Shown: positions 16,307-24,491, counted from the stretch's first letter. The stretch: DNA of 39,325 nucleotides from Massilia sp. IC2-278 (GCF_020708045.1 NZ_JAJFES010000023.1:1-39325), one strand, 5' to 3'. Numbers and translations: made by a program. The notes: a model not told the origin generated them from the sequence alone.

Positions 16307-18013
16307 TCAGCTTGCGTGATGTCTGTCGATAGAGGCGTCAGGCGATACCGCTTGCCGGGCCACCCGCACGCAATTACGTCCCTCATGCTTGGCCTCGTAC
16401 AGCGCCAGGTCGGCCGCATGCACCAGCGTTTGCGTGTTGTGCCCGTGCGCCGGATAGGAAGCCACCCCGATCGACGCGGTGGCGCCAATGCGCTGGCCAT
16501 TGTGCAGCACGTCGCCGGCGGCAATCACCAGGCGCAGCGCATCGGCGCGTTTTAACGCGTTCTCGGTATCGCACTCGGGCAGCAGCACCACCATTTCCTC
16601 GCCACCCATGCGGCAGGCGACATCGCCCGAACGGATGTTCTCGCGCAGCGCTGCTGCTACCTTGCGCAGGATAGCGTCGCCGCCCTCGTGGCCATAGGTG
16701 TCGTTGATGCGCTTGAAGTGGTCGAGGTCGAGTACCAGCACGCTCAGCGGCACGCCGCTGCGGCTGGCGCGCGCCAGCTCGCGCTTGAGCACCTCGTCCA
16801 GGTAGCGGCGGTTGTAGAGCTGGGTGAGCGGGTCGATGATCGACTGCTGGCGCAGCGACACGCGCAGCTTCACGTTGCTCAGCGCCAGGCCGAGTTGCTC
16901 GGCCACCTGGCCGATCCAGGCGCGCTGGTTTTCCTCGGCCTTGGCCAGTTCGTCGCCGGTGACGGTGATGCAGCCGATGACGTCGCCTTGGGTGACAAGC
17001 GGCAGGCACAGGCGGTCCAGGCTCGTGCCGGTCGCATGCCGGCAGACCAGTCCGTCACCACCGACGTACAGGTGCGGACTGCCGCGCCGCAGCGCCCAAC
17101 AGTCGAGCGCCTCGATGGTCTCCGGCTCGCCATCGAACACGCCCCAGCCTGCCTTGCGTTCGAGGAGGTCACGCGAGTTGTTGTATAGGTAGAGGCTGCC
17201 CGACAGCCGGGGCAGCAGGCGCGGCAGGTAGCTGGCGATGATGCCGGCCGATTCGTCGACCGACTCCGCCAGCTCCAGCGAATGCATCAGTTCGGCACTG
17301 CGGAATAACAGGTCGTTCTGCGTGGAGATGCGGCCGGCCGTCACTTCCGCCTGCTCGGCGGCGGCCTGGGCCTTGTGTTCGGCGGCGTTGCGCTGGCGCA
17401 GCACGCGCTGGCCGGCGATCAGCATGGCGCCGAGGAAGAGAATGTTCGTCAGCGTCGCGACCAAGCTGGCATTCGCCGCCGAGTTCGACGTGGCGCGCAG
17501 GCGCGCTGTGATTTCGTTGCGGCGCTGCGCGGACACCGACAATTCGTTGCCGATGAGTTTGCGCAGCACGTCCATCTGCGCCTTGCCGGTCCCGCCCGTG
17601 ATGAAAGCGGACGCTGCCGTAAAGCCCTGGTCGCGGCGCAGGTTGATCGTCTCCGTCACAGTGCGCAGCTTAGCGGCAGTGGCCTGCTCGATCGCTTCGG
17701 CACGTGCGATTTCCACGCCGCTCGTCATCTCCTTGCGCAGGGCGGCCTGGGTGGAGGGAATGGTGTTGACGGCGTAATAGTAGGGCTCGAGGAAGCGCTC
17801 ACTGCCGGTGATGACGAAGCCGCGCTGGGCGGTCTCGGCGTTCAGCAGCATTTCCAGCAAGGTCAGCTGCAGGCGTTCGACGTTGGCGGCGCTGTCGAGC
17901 TCGTCCATGACCATCGTGACCTGGCGGTTCACGATCATCGGCAGGATGGCGACTGTCGACATCACCAGGATGATGGCGGCTGCAGCGGCTTTGATCTTGG
18001 TTTCGAATTTCAT
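16307..18013 (-). CDS. Membrane-bound diguanylate cyclase (CHASE3-GAF-GGDEF)
   Basis: This enzyme makes cyclic di-GMP. It has TM1 at ~10-30, a periplasmic CHASE3-like helical sensor (~35-180, with LLNAETAQRGFVITGSE), TM2 at ~183-206, a short coiled coil, a GAF domain (~235-385) and a C-terminal GGDEF domain (~395-555). The active site reads GGEEM at 470-474, and an inhibitory RxxD (RSGD) lies five residues upstream, so both catalysis and product feedback look intact. Total length is 568 residues. It is divergent from the acyltransferase gene; the shared 273-bp intergenic region holds a direct repeat. Confidence 0.92.
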   Translation of the reverse strand: MKFETKIKAAAAAIILVMSTVAILPMIVNRQVTMVMDELDSAANVERLQLTLLEMLLNAETAQRGFVITGSERFLEPYYYAVNTIPSTQAALRKEMTSGVEIARAEAIEQATAAKLRTVTETINLRRDQGFTAASAFITGGTGKAQMDVLRKLIGNELSVSAQRRNEITARLRATSNSAANASLVATLTNILFLGAMLIAGQRVLRQRNAAEHKAQAAAEQAEVTAGRISTQNDLLFRSAELMHSLELAESVDESAGIIASYLPRLLPRLSGSLYLYNNSRDLLERKAGWGVFDGEPETIEALDCWALRRGSPHLYVGGDGLVCRHATGTSLDRLCLPLVTQGDVIGCITVTGDELAKAEENQRAWIGQVAEQLGLALSNVKLRVSLRQQSIIDPLTQLYNRRYLDEVLKRELARASRSGVPLSVLVLDLDHFKRINDTYGHEGGDAILRKVAAALRENIRSGDVACRMGGEEMVVLLPECDTENALKRADALRLVIAAGDVLHNGQRIGATASIGVASYPAHGHNTQTLVHAADLALYEAKHEGRNCVRVARQAVSPDASIDRHHAS

Positions 18014-18155
18014 CAGCTAGGCCACGTCGTTGTTCATGAAAACAATGCGCGGGTTTGCTGCATGTACCTTGCATGCTGGGTGATGGTGCACCTTGCGCAT
18101 GCGTGGAGGGTACCACACTGCACTTGTAAGCAACTTTTACTTGCAGGCAACAGTA

Positions 18156-18199
18156 TTGCAAGCTCAGCTGTATGACGACACAAAGTTGCAAGCTCAGCT
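18156..18199. promoter_or_regulatory. 14-bp direct repeat between divergent genes
   Basis: TTGCAAGCTCAGCT occurs at 18156-18169 and 18186-18199, a 30-bp period (about three helical turns), and both copies are followed by a TATGA-like string. It lies between the divergent diguanylate cyclase and acyltransferase genes. The same-face spacing would suit a dimeric regulator. Nothing identifies the factor. Confidence 0.4.
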
Positions 18200-18286
18200 A
18201 TGATGACGGCCGGCCGGCAGTATCGACAGCATTCTTGCTTGATTTGCGTCGAGCGGATTTGTTGAAGGTAAGCAGGTGAGGTTGCG

Positions 18287-19417
18287 ATGAGTGGAGCAGT
18301 AGCAGTGGCGCCCGGTTCGGCTGGGGCGCAGGATAAACAGTATGTACTGATTAATCTATTGAAGGCCGTGGCGGCGCAGCTGATCGTGCTGCATCATTTG
18401 GCGTTCTATGGGCCGATGGCGGATCATGCGCGGGTGCTGGCGCCGGAGGTGTTTGATTGGCTTGCTGGCGACGCCCGTATAGCTGTCCAGGTATTCCTCG
18501 TTATCGGTGGTTTCCTCGCTGCCAAATCGCTGGCTCCAAACGGACTTCCCGGTGTTTCTCACCCGCTCCAAGCGATCGTACGCCGTTACATTAAGCTCGC
18601 ACCGCCGTTTTTGGTGGCGATGCTACTAGCAATCGGTGCATCTGCATTAGCCAATATGTGGATGACACATTCATCAATTTCAGCCTCACCTACCTTTGCA
18701 CAATTTAGCGCACACGCCGTACTGATTCACGATTTGCTCGGCTATGAAGCCTTGTCAGCTGGAGCCTGGTATGTTGCAATTGATTTCCAATTGTACGCCT
18801 TAATGGTCTTGCTGTTCAGCTCATGTGACTATTTCGCTTCTGTGCGCCTCCGAAGCTGGGTGATGCCAATCATGATGACGGCCGTTGTCAGTAGCTCGCT
18901 GTTCTTTTTCAATCGTGAGCCCAGCTGGGATATCTCAGCGTTTTACTTCGTCGGGAGTTATGGTTTAGGTGTGTTTGCATGGTGGGCAAGTGATCCGACT
19001 CGCTCATCGCAAACAGTGAATAGTTTGCTCAGCATGCTGCTCCTCCCTACACTAGCAGCATTAGCAGTTGATTTTCGCATACGTATTGCCACTGCGTTGG
19101 TGGTTTCGTTTTTGCTCTTCATATTCGGGCGATCTGCGCCATTCGCTTCGAAAGGGGCAAAATTTCTAAAAACTGCCGGAAATATTTCTTACTCAGTATT
19201 TCTGGCGCACTTCCCAATCTGCTTAGTAATAAACGCCGCCTTTACTAGGTTCGTTAATGTTGAGCCTCATCTGCAAGCTCTTGGAGTCCTTACTGCATGG
19301 ATGGCCAGTATCGCTATTGGGGCGCTGTTTCATCGTTGGGTAGAGCGGCCCCTTAGCCGCCTGTTTACGATCCGTGGAGATAAAGCAAACACGACAGGCT
19401 TACTTATAAAAAGTTAA
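18287..19417 (+). CDS. Acyltransferase 3 family membrane protein
   Basis: A 376-residue integral membrane protein of the acyltransferase-3 (OafA/NodX/YrhL) family, which O-acylates cell-surface sugars. Family features are LIVLHHLAFYGPM (conserved His), VFLVIGGFLAAKSL (the FFVxSGF equivalent), RRYIKLAPP and YSVFLAHFPICLV, and about ten TM segments are evident. The usual Arg before the first His is Lys (LKAVAAQLIVLHH). Codon composition changes within the gene: the first ~190 bp are GC-rich backbone style, the remainder AT-richer, as in the neighbouring island. The acceptor is unknown. Confidence 0.85.
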   Translation: MSGAVAVAPGSAGAQDKQYVLINLLKAVAAQLIVLHHLAFYGPMADHARVLAPEVFDWLAGDARIAVQVFLVIGGFLAAKSLAPNGLPGVSHPLQAIVRRYIKLAPPFLVAMLLAIGASALANMWMTHSSISASPTFAQFSAHAVLIHDLLGYEALSAGAWYVAIDFQLYALMVLLFSSCDYFASVRLRSWVMPIMMTAVVSSSLFFFNREPSWDISAFYFVGSYGLGVFAWWASDPTRSSQTVNSLLSMLLLPTLAALAVDFRIRIATALVVSFLLFIFGRSAPFASKGAKFLKTAGNISYSVFLAHFPICLVINAAFTRFVNVEPHLQALGVLTAWMASIAIGALFHRWVERPLSRLFTIRGDKANTTGLLIKS

Positions 19418-19612
19418 GGCGTACGCGATTACGACGGTTCCTGAACTATGTTTAGCATAGTACGCGACGTGTGTGCACAATAATGACAGACGTGTACGTC
19501 CTCAGATTTAGTCTTAGCATAATTAATGCCAGGATAGGTTTAACCCGGCATTTAAATCAGGCAGTAGAGTCTCTACTAACTATAGTCAGGAATATTGCAA
19601 AAGACGAAAATG

Positions 19613-20338
19613 CTAAGTGCTCGCTTTTTTTACAATAGCTTCTACTTCATTAGAATCTAAAGCCTCCAATAGTCTAACCCCTCCCTCGATATTTAATCTT
19701 TTCATCACAGTTCGAAATTTTTCCCTTTCAAAAAGAGATTGATCTCCAACATATGACTCATGCAGTTTATTCACTACCGCTGATAGCACATTAGCGCTTT
19801 GGGATGTTGTAGGGCGCTCAACGATACTGGCGCGCACATCGCTTTGGAACAAAAAAGCTTGTAATGCTTCTTTGAGCGAAAGATTCTGCACCTTTCCACA
19901 AATCTCTGACATCCACCATAAGCGGGAAAGTGCGTTATCCCGTTCGATTCCACGTGAACCGATAGCGAAAAAATGCTTTTTTATGTGGGTTATCGCTTTA
20001 GCGTCATCTTCAGGGATAGGCCACCGAGTACGTGCGTATGGTAAGAATTCGATGTGTGACAAACGCACCCATAACCGCTCATCTCGAGCAATATACGCAG
20101 ACATGCCTTTGAGACCATTTGAAATTGCTAAACATGCGTCAACTTCATCTTCCTTACCAGTAAGCTCATTTAGGTATTTCTGCGTGGTAGTGTCAAGCAG
20201 GCAAGGAGAATTCAAAAATAGTGAACTGTCGGCAAGCAACGATTCGAAAGATCCGTTGCGATAAATATTCAACTTCTCGGGTACTGATGCGAGAAGGTCG
20301 CTGACTACACGTTCTTTTAATAATTTTATCTCAAGCAT
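19613..20338 (-). CDS. DUF6339-family protein, last gene of the GHKL/methylase cassette
   Basis: This 241-residue protein (from ATG 20338) carries the features I associate with DUF6339: DERLWVRLSHIEFLPYAR (86-103), a HFFAIGSRGIERDNALSRLWW block (122-142) and VRASIVERPTTS (168-179). The Arg/Asn/Trp-rich core (R129, R133, N135, R139, WW141-142, R169, R175) looks like a conserved functional surface. No nuclease or other catalytic signature is recognised. The family is uncharacterised. Its start overlaps the preceding gene's stop by eight bases, so it is translationally coupled. The AT-rich composition matches the rest of the cassette. Confidence 0.78.
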   Translation of the reverse strand: MLEIKLLKERVVSDLLASVPEKLNIYRNGSFESLLADSSLFLNSPCLLDTTTQKYLNELTGKEDEVDACLAISNGLKGMSAYIARDERLWVRLSHIEFLPYARTRWPIPEDDAKAITHIKKHFFAIGSRGIERDNALSRLWWMSEICGKVQNLSLKEALQAFLFQSDVRASIVERPTTSQSANVLSAVVNKLHESYVGDQSLFEREKFRTVMKRLNIEGGVRLLEALDSNEVEAIVKKAST

Positions 20339-21164
20339 TTTCAGCACCTGAAAAAACATACATATTTAGCACACTCAAGGGATGCTTCATTAACTTTTGA
20401 GCGATGACGTACGCATCAGTTGCGTTAATGTCGATATGGGCATTGTGGATTTGTCGAATCATAACCTTTGCCCATTTCAGATCTTCGTACTCTCCACCAT
20501 CCTTTAATCTTTGAACTGCATGCACAACAGAGGAAAAATATATTGAATTTATCAGAACACTTTTGCAAAGGTTGCTGCTTCGTGAGTTGTCAATCGATTC
20601 TTTCATAGCTGAACTAACTTCGATACGAACCTGGTCTTGTTCAAGACTGACTCGCCATTCCCCACCGGTTAGCGCATCGTTTTTTACGAGCTCAAATACC
20701 GATGAAATCGGTTTAAACAGGTCTCGGTCGATATAAACACATTGGGTTTCGTCCTGGGCTAAGATTTCACCTGGCAAAAAGTCAAAGCGTTTTTTTCCAA
20801 ATTCTTTATTGATATCTGGGGAACCATAATTCTTGATAGTCTTAGTTGCAACGATATAAGCGTCTACAGCAACAGCACCCTTAAGGGAATCCGCATCAAT
20901 TGAAACTTCAACCGCTGTCTCGCTCGTCGCAACAATCTCGCGTAGATACGTTTCGCGGCAGGAAATAATGGAAACGTATTTTGCTGTTCCGAGTGCGATT
21001 TGCTGTTGCAGTTCTATAGAAGATGTTAAATACGAGCAATGGACTTTAATATCTGACCCATCAATCAAAAATTCTGCTAGCGCTTGAAATTCAACGTCTA
21101 CGTAATCATCGCTGTACGGACGTAAAACCGGGTACGGGAAAGTTTTAGAACGATCAAATTTCAT
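20331..21164 (-). CDS. Unrecognised 277-aa protein of the GHKL/methylase cassette
   Basis: I do not recognise this protein. It starts MKFDRSKTFPYPVLRPYSDD, is predicted soluble, is beta-rich in the first half and helical towards the C-terminus (about 190-265, with KSVLINSIYFSSVVHAVQRLK and EDLKWAKVMIRQI). It has no P-loop, zinc cluster, transmembrane segment or clear PD-(D/E)xK pattern. It overlaps the ATPase gene by 11 bp upstream and the DUF6339 gene by 8 bp downstream, so it is surely an integral part of the system. It could be a target-recognition, structural or effector subunit; the sequence does not decide. Confidence 0.7.
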   Translation of the reverse strand: MKFDRSKTFPYPVLRPYSDDYVDVEFQALAEFLIDGSDIKVHCSYLTSSIELQQQIALGTAKYVSIISCRETYLREIVATSETAVEVSIDADSLKGAVAVDAYIVATKTIKNYGSPDINKEFGKKRFDFLPGEILAQDETQCVYIDRDLFKPISSVFELVKNDALTGGEWRVSLEQDQVRIEVSSAMKESIDNSRSSNLCKSVLINSIYFSSVVHAVQRLKDGGEYEDLKWAKVMIRQIHNAHIDINATDAYVIAQKLMKHPLSVLNMYVFSGAENA

Positions 21165-23064
21165 GTGCTACAACCTTAAGTGCGCCATCAAAGTCTTCAG
21201 TAAATTGGATATCAAGGGATTGACGGTTTCCCTTCTCAACGTCAACTTCTAGTTTCCCGCTATGAATTTTTCCGGCAGAAGATTTTTCGATCGCTATCTG
21301 GTAGTCGCTATCGGCCCCGACCTCGAAAAGGCTCAGTTCATATTTTCCGTCGGCAAGCGGTGTAAACGAGATTCTACGAGTGTTTTTTGATATAACAACC
21401 GCTCTTGGATTCGCTAACGGTGCAACGGGCTTGATAGTCCCACCGCCCCTCACGCTCCCGTCGCCACCTGGTATGCCAGGACTTTCTTCGCCCGCTTTTG
21501 AATTCTTGAGCTTTCCTTTTTCGCTATCATTGGCTGCGCCTCCAGTGTCAGTCGCGCCCCCTTCGCTAACAATACTCTTCGATGGCTTAAAAGAAACCGG
21601 CTTAGCCTTGATTAGGATCTTCCCGAAGGGATTTTTTTCTTCGAGCCCATTTCCTTTTCCTTCATCAGCCTCGTCAGCAAAAAAATCTTTTAACTCATCA
21701 ATTTTTGTAATTTCCGAGACAGGATCTTTGGCGCGACGGCGTAACATTTCTCTGATCCAAGTTGCCATCTCTTTCAGAGCTCTTCGTGCTTTACCTTGTT
21801 CATCCTTAGTCGGCAAACGATCAGGTTCAAAATCGTCATGACGAGGAGGCTCCATTGAGCGGAGGAGTTCGAGGCCTTTGTCATCTTTACATTGGAACAC
21901 CGCGACAAAATCTTTAAATTCTGAAAAATTTTTTAACCCAGGAAGAGTTAAGCTATCTGATATAAACATTCCATTTCTAAGAAATGCAACCTTTTTTGAT
22001 AGGCCTTCACGCACAAGAATTTTTAGCTCACACAGGCCTAAGTGAAGATTTTGGTGTTGCTCAATAAAAACATCTTCATGCGAGGTAAGACAGGTATAGT
22101 ACTCACTACTGTTCTTAAATTGTTCCGGCTCATTTTTTTCGTTAACGATAGCATTTACAATTTCTTGATTTGCAAAAATTTCGCTGATGCCATTTGAATT
22201 AATTACGTATTTCTTATCAATTGAAACCTCTAGCCGACCAGTATTAATGGCACCGAAAAAATTCTCTGCAATAGAGGCCGCAAGTGATTGTTGCCAGCCG
22301 GTCTGACTCTCAAATCCAAGGATGATAAGTTTTGTACCAACTTTTTTTGAAATTTCGTCGCTGTTCGATGCTCTGCTGAGCCATTGCGGAATATCATCAC
22401 TTTGATTTTCAACAGGTTGGCATTTCTCCTTTACACCCCAGAAACCTATGCCTTGATGACGTCTTCCTTCTTTGTCATCGTGGGACATCAAGATGGATTT
22501 TCCCTGGCTGAGCTGTTGGACCTCACCATTTTCCGACTTAAAGACAGTTGATACAAATACCGTACGTAGTCTCGATACTGCGTACGGTGCGAATTTTCCG
22601 ATTCCAAAAGATCCGCCAGCAGTTTCAGAGGATTTTTTGCTCTGACCTTTAGCTTTCATAAAGGCATAATACGGCGCGCCATTTTTCGCTGGTCCGCGGA
22701 TTCCTTTCGTGTTGAAGTCAGAAATTTCGAGGACTTTAATTTTCGGCCGTTCGAGTTCTTTCAATCCGAGTTCAAAAAACTGCTTTGCTTTAGGGCTTTC
22801 ATTTTCTGCACTAATAAGGCATAGCTGGAATGTCTCAATAAGTTGCTCAAGGCCAGGAATTTGCGAAGTCTTAATGTTCACTTCGTTAATGGTAACCTTG
22901 ACTGCTTTACCGATGACCTCGTCGTATGAATCAAGTGAGTTCTGAACAACTTCTCTCGCCAAGTGGCGTATGGGGCTTCCAGAAAAGTGTTCAATTCCAG
23001 GCTCATTAAATCCATCCCATTGATCTGAATCATCGGTCGGATGAATCCATCCAATTGCGCTCAT
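21154..23064 (-). CDS. GHKL (MutL/Hsp90-type) ATPase of a methylase-linked system
   Basis: The Bergerat ATP-binding fold is clear: N-box EVVQNSLD (E38, N42, D45), G1 ISDFNTKGIRG (D116, G121), G2 GGSFGIGK (150-157). A following S5-like domain contains VAFLRNGMFIS (359-369), and EPPRHDDF follows at 405-412. Then come a basic helical segment (~425-447), an acidic stretch (~456-472), a Gly/Ser/Lys low-complexity linker (~495-545) and a C-terminal beta-rich domain (~555-636). It is not a kinase: there is no HisKA or phospho-acceptor. ATPases of this MutL/MORC-like class are known from restriction-modification-type operons, where ATP-driven dimer clamping on DNA is proposed. It overlaps the methylase gene by four bases (ATGA). 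Confidence 0.85.
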   Translation of the reverse strand: MSAIGWIHPTDDSDQWDGFNEPGIEHFSGSPIRHLAREVVQNSLDSYDEVIGKAVKVTINEVNIKTSQIPGLEQLIETFQLCLISAENESPKAKQFFELGLKELERPKIKVLEISDFNTKGIRGPAKNGAPYYAFMKAKGQSKKSSETAGGSFGIGKFAPYAVSRLRTVFVSTVFKSENGEVQQLSQGKSILMSHDDKEGRRHQGIGFWGVKEKCQPVENQSDDIPQWLSRASNSDEISKKVGTKLIILGFESQTGWQQSLAASIAENFFGAINTGRLEVSIDKKYVINSNGISEIFANQEIVNAIVNEKNEPEQFKNSSEYYTCLTSHEDVFIEQHQNLHLGLCELKILVREGLSKKVAFLRNGMFISDSLTLPGLKNFSEFKDFVAVFQCKDDKGLELLRSMEPPRHDDFEPDRLPTKDEQGKARRALKEMATWIREMLRRRAKDPVSEITKIDELKDFFADEADEGKGNGLEEKNPFGKILIKAKPVSFKPSKSIVSEGGATDTGGAANDSEKGKLKNSKAGEESPGIPGGDGSVRGGGTIKPVAPLANPRAVVISKNTRRISFTPLADGKYELSLFEVGADSDYQIAIEKSSAGKIHSGKLEVDVEKGNRQSLDIQFTEDFDGALKVVAHEI

Positions 23065-24083
23065 AGTCTTTCCTCTTCTATTTTTTCTTTAATTGCAGCT
23101 GCTATCAAGCTGATCAGTGGAGGTACAACGGAATTACCAATCTGCTGATATCTTTTTGCTCGGGGAACGCTTTCCGGGAAAAAGTAGTCATCCGGGAAAC
23201 CTTGAATCTTTAGACATTCATATTCCGTGAGCTTGCGTAGTCCCTTTTTGTCAACAATAAACGGAACATTGTGACCTCCTTGCCCCATATTCGCGGTCAA
23301 CGTAGGAACGATATTCACCCCTTTATCTCTGACTTCATACTTTCTCAACTGCAAAATTGATTTGGGGTGATCAATTTTTTCAGTAATCATCTTATAGTAT
23401 TTATTATTTTTATCTAAATAATAGCTATTATCTTCAATTTCGCCTTCGAAATTAATAAACTCAGAAACTTGTTTGTGCTCTGCAAATTTTGGAAGATTTA
23501 AGCGGAGATTGCCGTTTTTAAATTTATTAGTGGCGAAGGCAACCATGAACAGTCGCTTTCGTTTTTGTGGCACAGCCGTATGATCAAATGAGTCCAGTTC
23601 GAAAGCATTCGATTCCCTAAACCAGTAACCTGCTTTTTTGATTTGAGCACTTAATTCCAAGAACCAGCTGCCCCCGGCGCCGATACGTATGTTAGGAGAA
23701 TTTTCAAGTAAAAGCACACTTGGCCGATTTTCTCCGAATTCTCTTAAAATGCGGATGATTTCATAAAACAATTGTCCTCTCGGATCATCGAATCCTTTTC
23801 TTTCGCCGGCGACGGAAAAGCTTTGACATGGAAAACCAGCATGGAGAACGTCAACTGGACAAAGGTTTGAAGATTTAACTGAGACATCGAGAATACTTTG
23901 AGGTGCTCCGTCTTTATGAACAACTATATTTGATCCTACGTTGGCGGAATACGTATCAACTGCAGCGAAATCATTTTCAACAGCCCAAGTAGTTTTAATT
24001 CCTTGATTTTGAAATCCCACACAGAACCCGCCAATGCCTGCGAATAATGCGCCGGCAGTTAATTGGCTATCTTTACTGCTCAT
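23061..24083 (-). CDS. C5-cytosine DNA methyltransferase (Dcm family)
   Basis: It methylates cytosine C5 in duplex DNA using SAM. All key motifs are visible (numbering from ATG 24083): I FAGIGG (14-19), IV GFPCQSFS with catalytic Cys86, VI ENS (127-129), VIII QKRKRLF (173-179), IX around LTEYECLKIQGFPDDYF and X IGNSVVPPL (315-323). The ~80-residue region 190-270 is the target-recognition domain. At 340 residues it is full-length and probably active; the target site cannot be predicted. ATG 24083 has a GAGAGA just upstream; GTG 24092 would overlap the previous stop as GTGA. It lies second in the cassette. Confidence 0.93.
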   Translation of the reverse strand: MSSKDSQLTAGALFAGIGGFCVGFQNQGIKTTWAVENDFAAVDTYSANVGSNIVVHKDGAPQSILDVSVKSSNLCPVDVLHAGFPCQSFSVAGERKGFDDPRGQLFYEIIRILREFGENRPSVLLLENSPNIRIGAGGSWFLELSAQIKKAGYWFRESNAFELDSFDHTAVPQKRKRLFMVAFATNKFKNGNLRLNLPKFAEHKQVSEFINFEGEIEDNSYYLDKNNKYYKMITEKIDHPKSILQLRKYEVRDKGVNIVPTLTANMGQGGHNVPFIVDKKGLRKLTEYECLKIQGFPDDYFFPESVPRAKRYQQIGNSVVPPLISLIAAAIKEKIEEERL

Positions 24084-24088
24084 TTCTC

Positions 24089-24319
24089 TCACAATTCAAA
24101 TGTTGTTTGCTTTCCTGAACACCCGCTCACAAAGCTTTGTTTCACAAGATCAAGTTCATGCTGAAGAGCTTTAATTATCTTCTTCGCTTGCTCCTGGTCA
24201 TAGTCGTAGTTGCGCTTATTTGCCAAGTTGGCAATTAGCTCGAGATCTTTTAAAGCTCTGTTAACTCGCTTGTTCGCTAACTCAACAAACTTAGCCTTCT
24301 TGTTCCGTGATGCGTTCAT
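24089..24319 (-). CDS. Small helical protein, first gene of the GHKL/methylase cassette
   Basis: This 76-residue protein is charged and almost wholly helical (RVNRALKDLELIANLANK, then AKKIIKALQHELDLVKQSF). The pattern NLANKRNYDYDQEQAKKI recalls small accessory proteins found beside methylases and nucleases. Neither a helix-turn-helix nor an antitoxin fold is certain. It may be a controller or a subunit. ATG 24319 is chosen because upstream codons rely on a TTG start and overlap the likely promoter. It ends 5 bp before the methylase ATG. Confidence 0.65.
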   Translation of the reverse strand: MNASRNKKAKFVELANKRVNRALKDLELIANLANKRNYDYDQEQAKKIIKALQHELDLVKQSFVSGCSGKQTTFEL

Positions 24320-24360
24320 ATTTTGTAGAGTTAGCTTGACTACCAATAGAAGAATCTTGC

Positions 24361-24401
24361 CTATATTCCTAAAATATAGCACACATGTAGATAGCAATCT
24401 A
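24361..24401 (-). promoter_or_regulatory. Candidate promoter/operator of the GHKL/methylase cassette
   Basis: On the minus strand the region reads TGCTATATT (24381-24373), an extended -10 of the form TG-N-TATATT. It overlaps a perfect 7-bp inverted repeat (CTATATT 24361-24367, AATATAG 24373-24379). A second dyad, TAGAT/ATCTA, lies at 24388-24401. No convincing -35 is visible. The dyads could bind a controller protein. Confidence 0.35.
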
Positions 24402-24465
24402 TGGTTAGAAAAAGTAATTTTTGTATCTTTTTAACAAGGATATCGGAGCTAACACCTGTTTTATA

Positions 24466-24491
24466 TAAACAAAAAGGCCTCCGAAGAGGCC
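24466..24491 (-). terminator. Rho-independent terminator of gyrB
   Basis: On the minus strand GGCCTC-TTCG-GAGGCC forms a 6-bp GC stem with a UUCG tetraloop (24491-24476), followed by TTTTTGTTT. It lies 37 bp past the gyrB stop and separates the origin operon from the AT-rich cassette. Confidence 0.85.

Noticed and set aside
19445..19461. ACTATG-TTTAG-CATAGT hairpin in the 195-bp gap after the acyltransferase gene as a terminator.
   Set aside because: The stem is AT-rich with no following U-tract; it is too weak to call. The rest of this gap shows nothing recognisable.
21154..23064. Histidine kinase assignment for the 636-aa ATPase.
   Set aside because: The GHKL boxes are present, but there is no phospho-acceptor His domain, sensor or receiver; the S5-like domain and methylase context fit a MutL/Hsp90-type ATPase.
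23061..24083. Orphan housekeeping Dcm-like methylase.
   Set aside because: Four partner genes with overlapping or near-contiguous reading frames argue that it belongs to a dedicated system.
19613..24319. Classical Type II restriction-modification with a cognate nuclease.
   Set aside because: No PD-(D/E)xK, HNH, GIY-YIG or PLD motif could be picked out in the partner proteins; a divergent nuclease fold remains possible and is left to structure prediction.
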